Positions 16,148-21,606 of a stretch of 21,606 nucleotides of DNA are shown here, one piece after another (position 1 is the stretch's first letter; every line of letters begins with the position of its first letter). The notes under the pieces were generated by a model that was not told the DNA's origin, did not search any database, and saw only the letters and a list, made by a program, of their open reading frames with translations. Both the position numbers and the translations under genes were made by a program. The stretch comes from Ascoidea tarda (nom. inval.) (Eukaryota; Ascomycota; Saccharomycetes; Ascoideales; Ascoideaceae), in the NCBI GenBank assembly GCA_030560485.1, contig JAKTTS010000259.1, positions 1 to 21,606 on the forward strand, read 5' to 3'.

Positions 16148-18952
16148 ATGTCTTCTCTTCAGCCCACCACCTCCTCTTTCTCAAATAAAACCTCAAAGAG
16201 CTCAAGAAGTTCTCAGGATTTATCTAATCTATCGCCCGAGTTCTTGCCCATCGTCACTTTGCTTTCTGCTCAGACTCACAGAAGGTATCATGAGGGTATT
16301 TTCAATTTGCTCAACGACTTGAACAACGATGGCAAACCTGCTGACAGGAAATGGCAAGAGGTCTATGGAATCCTCACTGGAACTCAATTGGCCTACTGGA
16401 ATGCTGAATTACTATCCAACAACAGGGGTGATCCAGAACAATTCTTAAAGGCTTCTTCAAAACCAAAATATATCAACATTTCTGATGCAAACTATAAAGC
16501 ATTGGCTTCCCTTCCAACTTCTTCCACTCCCTCCTCTCCATCTTCTTCCTTAACCAATGTGATACTAATCTCAACAACTTTGAAAAACAGATTCATTTTG
16601 CAGTTTCAAAATCCTGACAAATTTGCCAAATGGCATGCCTCCTTTAGATTATCAACTTTTGAATATACTTCCCTACAAAAGGCTTACACTGCTGCCTTAC
16701 TATCAGCAAGAGGCACGCGATTATCTGACATCAAAGTCATACTATCCGAAACAAAATTCAACTGCGAAGAATGGACAATGGTACGATTTGGTTCTGGTTC
16801 TGCTTGGAAAAGATGCTACGTTGTGGTTGAACAACCAACGAAAAAACAAAGAAAATCAAAAAAACACAACAATGGTACTTTGTATTTCTACGAAAATGAT
16901 AAAAAAGTGAAAAAAAGCGCTGCCATTGCTTCAATTGTCTCATGCAAAAGTTGCTATGCTGTCTATCCTCAATCCACTATATTCATCGATCAAAGCACTC
17001 AAATAAAAATGGAGGTTGAAATGATTTTCCATACTGATTTCCAGCAACTGAGTGGTTTCAAAAAATCCAAACACCCAATAAGCACAACCGTCTTCCTAAT
17101 GCCGGAATCTCATTCTTCTGTTCCAGGCTACGATACGCTAATTCGCTTTTTAATCCCAACATTTGATGCGTTTAACCTCTATGGCAGACCAAGCAAATTA
17201 ATTGCTGAAAAATCAAGCATCTATTCTCTTTTATTTGCTCTACCAGTACTACCTCATGTTTACTACTTGCCTTTGGAAGATGTTATCAACTTGACCTCTT
17301 CTTCCGCATCTATTGCCTGGACCCCCGACGAGTGGGAAGTTCGAATCAAAGAAGTACTAAAGGGCAAAACATTTGAAGGTTATGAAGGTTACAGCTTGCC
17401 ACAAACTGTTCCCGATTCTCCTCTGGTTACTGACGGACAATCTGTTCATTCAATTCATTCCGTTGTTTCAATATCAAGATCCCCCAATTTATCTCAGAAT
17501 GAACTTCTAGGCCCTTATACTAAAAACATGGTTGATAAAAACCAACAAAGCTTGACCTCTGTTATGAATAGTGAACTGAATGCTTCTTTATCCCACTCTT
17601 CTAGCTATAACCAAATTCATCAAACTTTGGCCTATCAACAACGTCAAAGATCTCCTGAACGTCAAGGTTCTCAATCTCCTAATCATAATCATAATCATAT
17701 CGCACTACAATACTCAGGCCAAAGCAGCAATGTCAATAATATTGATCAAAGCCACGGGCTAAATCAACAACAATACACAGGCTCTTCAAGTAGCTTTCAA
17801 ACCTCTAGAGGCTCTGATAACGTTTCCCAAAACACTTCAAACCAGTATCTTCAAAATCCTCAAAATCCAAGGATTGTGCTTCCTGGTCAAAAAAACCCAT
17901 CTTACCAACAAATCCAAACTCTTTCGCAACCTGCAGCTCAGCCTCAACAGCAATTCCAACCGCAGCAACAAGCCCCAGCCCAAGACTTTAGAAACAATCA
18001 ATATGGGAATTATCAACAAACTCTGGGTACACCTGGAATGTATCCACAAGGCCAACAACAGACTAACCAGCTTCCTCTGCAGTCCACGCGAGACCAATAT
18101 AGGCCTCAACCACATGCCAACTATCCACAACAGCCTCCGAACTATCCTCAAAACCCCCCATCATCCTACAATCAAGGTCCCCAATCCAATTATCCACAAC
18201 AATCTCAACCTACACAAAACTACCAAAACCCCCAACCCAATCCTCAACAACCATATCCTCAACCTCAACCAAATTCTCGAACTAATCCCCAAATTAATCC
18301 CCAAACTAATCCCCAAGCTAATCCACTAATTTATCAACAAAACACTCAACCCCTTCACCTACACAACCAAAATACTATTAGCCAAAATGTTCCACCTCAA
18401 AAACATTTGATTAGAAAAACCCCTGCAAGTTTTGAACCAAACTCCTCCGGCACTACGCCTTTGAATTACAATGCTGCCAGGTCCAATCCTAACATAAATT
18501 CAAATACTCAAGGACCAGAATATATGGCTAGTCAAAATTCTTTGGGTGCTGCAGATGGCAATGCCTATTCACCCACCCACCCTTTACCTCAAATACCACA
18601 ACCACAAGTTGGTCAAACCAGTGTTCCCTTCAAGCCAAAGAAACTACCACCCTATCCCGTCGAGGACCTCCCCTTTGCTTCAGAGCCTGTGCAGTACAAC
18701 GACCAAACGCAAGGCTACGGCAACCAAAGCTACAATCCCAACTACACTGAAAACTACAACCAGGCCCCACCCAACCAATACAACCAGGCCCCACCCAACC
18801 AATACAACCAGGCCCTACCCAACCAATACAACTACCAACCCAACCCAGTGGACCACTTAGCCCACTCGTTGAACAACACCCACCTTGCTCAGAACAACTA
18901 CGCTGGCCAGGGAAATGGCGCCGCTCCCTACCAGAACTACGGCCACTACTGA
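16148..18952 (+). CDS. CAF120: PH-domain protein of the Caf120/Skg3 family
   Basis: S. cerevisiae Caf120 is associated with the CCR4-NOT complex; its paralogue Skg3 is bud-localised and of unclear function. From the ATG at 16148 the product has 934 residues. The conserved part is residues about 28-370. It contains FLPIVTLLSAQTHRRYHEG, the pleckstrin-homology core DGKPADRKWQEVYGILTGTQ and LAYWNAELL, FAKWHASFRLSTFEYTSLQ near 160, and a second PH-like segment starting EEWTMVRFGSGSAWKRCYVV near 207. From about residue 460 to the end it is Gln/Pro/Asn/Ser-rich, disordered and prion-like, with short tandem repeats. The upstream ATG at 16016 would add a Phe/Leu-rich tail read from the pyrimidine-rich leader, so I reject it. 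This is probably a single ancestral copy of the CAF120/SKG3 pair. Confidence 0.88.
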   Translation: MSSLQPTTSSFSNKTSKSSRSSQDLSNLSPEFLPIVTLLSAQTHRRYHEGIFNLLNDLNNDGKPADRKWQEVYGILTGTQLAYWNAELLSNNRGDPEQFLKASSKPKYINISDANYKALASLPTSSTPSSPSSSLTNVILISTTLKNRFILQFQNPDKFAKWHASFRLSTFEYTSLQKAYTAALLSARGTRLSDIKVILSETKFNCEEWTMVRFGSGSAWKRCYVVVEQPTKKQRKSKKHNNGTLYFYENDKKVKKSAAIASIVSCKSCYAVYPQSTIFIDQSTQIKMEVEMIFHTDFQQLSGFKKSKHPISTTVFLMPESHSSVPGYDTLIRFLIPTFDAFNLYGRPSKLIAEKSSIYSLLFALPVLPHVYYLPLEDVINLTSSSASIAWTPDEWEVRIKEVLKGKTFEGYEGYSLPQTVPDSPLVTDGQSVHSIHSVVSISRSPNLSQNELLGPYTKNMVDKNQQSLTSVMNSELNASLSHSSSYNQIHQTLAYQQRQRSPERQGSQSPNHNHNHIALQYSGQSSNVNNIDQSHGLNQQQYTGSSSSFQTSRGSDNVSQNTSNQYLQNPQNPRIVLPGQKNPSYQQIQTLSQPAAQPQQQFQPQQQAPAQDFRNNQYGNYQQTLGTPGMYPQGQQQTNQLPLQSTRDQYRPQPHANYPQQPPNYPQNPPSSYNQGPQSNYPQQSQPTQNYQNPQPNPQQPYPQPQPNSRTNPQINPQTNPQANPLIYQQNTQPLHLHNQNTISQNVPPQKHLIRKTPASFEPNSSGTTPLNYNAARSNPNINSNTQGPEYMASQNSLGAADGNAYSPTHPLPQIPQPQVGQTSVPFKPKKLPPYPVEDLPFASEPVQYNDQTQGYGNQSYNPNYTENYNQAPPNQYNQAPPNQYNQALPNQYNYQPNPVDHLAHSLNNTHLAQNNYAGQGNGAAPYQNYGHY
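18758..18829 (+). repeat. 24-bp in-frame tandem repeat x3 in CAF120
   Basis: Three adjacent 24-bp units (18758-18781, 18782-18805, 18806-18829) encode NQAPPNQY, NQAPPNQY and NQALPNQY. Units differ by one base. Near-identity suggests recent duplication. An older 12-bp series (INPQ/TNPQ/ANP) lies near 18290-18326. Confidence 0.9.
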
Positions 18953-19300
18953 GCAGGCCTGGCTCTTTGTACTTTATGTTCCTCTCTTCTCTCTTGCTAT
19001 TTATAGACGTAATAAAACCTCGCTTTGTGGCCAAACCTCCATCGCGCACGATCTGGGCGTGTAAATGCCGGCCCGGGCCGTGTAAATACCATCCTGGAAA
19101 TTGCGAATAAGTGCAGTGTGAATGAGCTGCCTCAGCAAATAACGAGCACCACTCCAGCCTTTGCTAGCCTCTGCCACCCTCGCTGTTTATCTTCAAATGA
19201 AGCTTGTCTTTGCAAATCTATGCGAACCTTCTGCTGATTGATCTAGCTACAAATCGTTACTACTCACAGACTGTACTGCTGTCCTGGTTGTAATTTTATA
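18953..19300 (+). promoter_or_regulatory. CAF120 3' end and NGG1 promoter
   Basis: These 348 bp join two plus-strand genes. A G+C-rich core (40 of 60 bases on the line from 19021) carries a 12-bp perfect palindrome between two direct repeats. The rest, about 19100-19300, is of ordinary composition with no clear TATA box. I see no RNA gene. Small frames on either strand look fortuitous. Confidence 0.55.
19058..19090. promoter_or_regulatory. CGG-N6-CCG palindrome between direct repeats
   Basis: CGGCCCGGGCCG (19069-19080) is a perfect 12-bp palindrome with CGG-N6-CCG spacing, the geometry used by some Zn2Cys6 regulators such as Ppr1. CGTGTAAATGCC (19058-19069) and CGTGTAAATACC (19079-19090) flank it as direct repeats exactly 21 bp apart. 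The GTAAAT core resembles a forkhead-type site. It lies about 210-240 bp before the NGG1 start. Confidence 0.5.
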
Positions 19301-21551
19301 ATGCCGCCCTCCAAATATAATCGTTCTCGAAGCAACTTTTCCAAGAGCTACCATTCAAATTACAGCAACTCCAGCTCAAACTCACCAAGGACCCACCCGG
19401 CCACTCCTAGCACTCCTTACACTGGAACCAACCCCAGGAGCTACAACAACTTTGCCAACAATGGGATCAGCAACAACGGTAACAATAAACCGTCCTCCAA
19501 TTCAACCTACTCGTTCGCTAATGATAACAATAACAATAACAATAACAATAACAATAATAATAACAATAGCAATAACAATAACAATAGCAATAATATCTCT
19601 GTTATCCCCAACTTGCATCCCTCTGTAATACTAAATAAAATACTAAAAGAAATGGATTTGGAGTATGACGAAAATCTTGGAATGTTGGATGGTGATTTGA
19701 TGTTGAGGAAAGACATATCTCAGTTGAAATTAAACACACTAGTAAATTTGAAAAACTTCGTTGAACTATTGAAAAAAAGACTATCAAAGATATCTTCTGA
19801 CGATTCTAATTTGATTCTTAAAATAACTGATGCCGTAAAACTAAAAGACCCATCTTTCGGACTATCTTCAACTTCTTCCAAATCCGGCGACACCAGATTC
19901 ACTGGATCCTCAAATAATGATTTCTCAAGATTAGCAAGCACTGTAGAACATGCAGATAAAAAAAGAAAGCTATCCAGCAGCCGGTATGAATCCAAAAATG
20001 AAAACTATAAAAAACTGTTGCCAAAGGATGATTTGGTCCACAAAAAGTCTCTAAGCAGAATACCAACCGAATCAAAAGATTCTAATAAGATTGAAAATCA
20101 CAGGGCGAATAAATTTGATAACTCGCAATTTGAACCAACTGCTCATAAAAATGATGGCTCAAATAGAGTCGAGTCGGCTCCTCTTAATGGCTATTTAAAC
20201 ATTAATAAGAACGATAATCATAGCAATTTGAATTTGAATTTGAATAAAAATAATGAATATCCCACCCCTAGAAAAAACATCAACATCAACACTCTAAAAA
20301 AGAAATCCATGGAAGCAAAGATAAAACCAACTATATCTATTGAATCCAAAAGAGCTAAATCCGTTTCCCCTGCAGCTCAGTTGAAGGATTTATCTTACCT
20401 GCCAATAAGACGTTCAAAATCCACAAGCATCAAAGATAAAGCATTGCTGAAGACTTTGCTGAACAAGACCCAAAAGCGACCTTTGGCACCTAAATATATA
20501 CCATCTATCAAAGGAAGCTCTTCCAGCAGACTTTCTTCAACAAAAGAATCTAATGACAATCAAGTGAAAAAAAATGAAAGTGGCATTAAAATAGAGGAAA
20601 CCGAATCGCTTGACAAAAATACTACATCTGAAACCGATGGGGCTAATAATTACAATAGACTATCAAAGAAAACAAAACAAGATCGAATAAAGAATAAAAT
20701 AGATAATGACACCTTCTTGATAGATAATGATCCAGTAAAAACCACATACCCAATAGATCATCTAATAGACATTTCTCATTCTCCAGATTCTCCAGATTCT
20801 CCACATTCAATCAAAAATGAGTCAATTATAGAAATTCCCAAATCTGATTTTCTTGATCCTCTTGTTTTGAACATTGCGGAGGAAAGATTGGAATTATTTG
20901 ACGAAAGTAAATACATTGATAATAGAGAAGAATATGTGAAAAAGAGATGTGGAATTACATATTACCCTCCAAACGATTTAAAGGATCAATTACCTGGAGA
21001 GATACCTGATTATGACTTCAGTTCAATGAAGGCACCAACAAATCAAATACCTTATAACACTTTTCAAACATACATTGAGGCTTACTTTAGACTATATACC
21101 GAAGACGATATAGAATTTTTAAGCAAGAAATTCATCGTCCCGGACAATTTATTAGAAAACAAAAATTATAATCCTAAAGTTAGTCCATTTATAACACCTA
21201 AATTAGGAACACTATACTCCAAATTATGGACAGAAGAAGACAATTCATTTGATAATAACATTTCCAATGTAAATAAAAACGGTACCATTGAAGATGTCTT
21301 GAGAGATAAATTGATTCCTAAAGGCAGTTCTGAACAATTGACAGATGAATTATTAGAAAAGGATCAAGTTAGTTGCGGTCCGTTAGTGAGTAGATTACTA
21401 TCAGCTATTTTAAAACTTGATAATAATGGAGACAATGGTATGAATAGAGACAATACCAAAGATAATGATAGTAATAAAGATAATAACAACAGTAGTAATG
21501 GAGATAATATTAGTATTAAAAATGGAGATAATATTAGTATTAAAAATGGAG

Positions 21552-21606
<55 letters not shown>
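19301..21606 (+). CDS. NGG1: Ngg1/Ada3 adaptor of SAGA/ADA (5' part, cut by window edge)
   Basis: Ngg1 links Gcn5 and Ada2 in the histone-acetylating module of SAGA and ADA. The frame from the ATG at 19301 stays open for 768 codons to the last base. I translated it by hand and met no stop. The N-terminal family motif appears as NKILKEMDLEYDENLGMLDG near residues 107-130. The core is near 546-700: KKRCGITYYPPNDLKDQLPG, YDFSSMKAPTNQIPYNTFQT, IVPDNLL, SPFITPKLGTLYSKLWTEED and SCGPLVSRLLSAILK. S. cerevisiae Ngg1 is about 702 residues in total, and the conserved C-terminal part is missing here, so this protein is clearly longer. The extra length is Ser/Asn-rich: a run of Asn near 75-98, a long disordered middle, and a growing Asn run at the right edge. 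Confidence 0.92.
19522..19596 (+). repeat. AAC/AAT trinucleotide run in NGG1
   Basis: A run of mixed AAC and AAT codons with occasional AGC, in frame, encodes a poly-Asn tract broken by Ser. It separates a Ser/Tyr/Pro-rich leader from the conserved Ngg1 N-terminal motif. Confidence 0.85.
21500..21606 (+). repeat. 24-bp duplication and (AAT)n run at right edge, in NGG1
   Basis: A 24-bp unit is present twice (21500-21523 and 21524-21547) and begins a third time at 21548, encoding GDNISIKN repeats. It runs into pure AAT from about 21554 to the window end (53 bp visible). The frame stays open and gives poly-Asn. The true length beyond the edge is unknown. Confidence 0.85.

Noticed and set aside
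1-21606. Mobile elements, tRNA or rRNA genes, CRISPR arrays
   Set aside because: No transposase, reverse transcriptase, terminal repeats or tRNA B-box pattern found outside coding matches; all long frames are host housekeeping genes.

Overview
This is nuclear DNA of a budding yeast (Saccharomycotina). Genes are dense and almost intronless. The one intron I see has yeast-type signals (GTATGT donor, TACTAAC branch point, AG acceptor). Every substantial gene is recognisable as the counterpart of a Saccharomyces cerevisiae gene. The DNA is A+T-rich (about 20% G+C on one hand-counted SWR1 line) with sharp G+C-rich islands (55-67% on single 60-base lines) at several promoters. CTG codons are nearly absent from the conserved genes I scanned, which suggests a lineage that avoids or has reassigned CUG. 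I cannot name the species.

Layout, left to right. Positions 1-547 hold no gene I can support. On the minus strand lie PEX6 (548-4027) and a two-exon COX7 (4618-4897). A divergent promoter then leads to a D-amino-acid oxidase ending in SKL (5463-6521, plus), followed by SWR1 (6812-11173, plus). BNA1 (11340-11870, minus) converges on SWR1 and shares a 227-bp divergent promoter with a YER152C-type aminotransferase (12098-13402, plus). SNF7 follows (13709-14383, plus). DCS1 (14713-15681, minus) converges on SNF7 and diverges from CAF120/SKG3 (16148-18952, plus). NGG1/ADA3 (19301 onward, plus) runs off the right edge, its reading frame open to the last base.

How the genes relate. Two concern peroxisomes: PEX6 recycles the import receptor, and the oxidase carries the C-terminal tripeptide that receptor recognises. 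BNA1 and the aminotransferase may both touch tryptophan/amino-acid metabolism and could be co-regulated. SWR1 (H2A.Z exchange) and NGG1 (SAGA/ADA) are chromatin genes. COX7 is respiratory, SNF7 is ESCRT-III, DCS1 acts in mRNA cap turnover, and CAF120 is linked to CCR4-NOT. Otherwise this is ordinary chromosomal gene order, not an operon or island.

I found no mobile element, tRNA, rRNA, virus-like relic or undescribed multi-gene system. The observations most worth a second look are CTG avoidance, G+C islands at promoters, a 12-bp CGG/CCG palindrome framed by direct repeats before NGG1, a repeat that multiplies in-frame ATGs at the DCS1 start, and low-complexity expansions in SWR1, CAF120 and NGG1.
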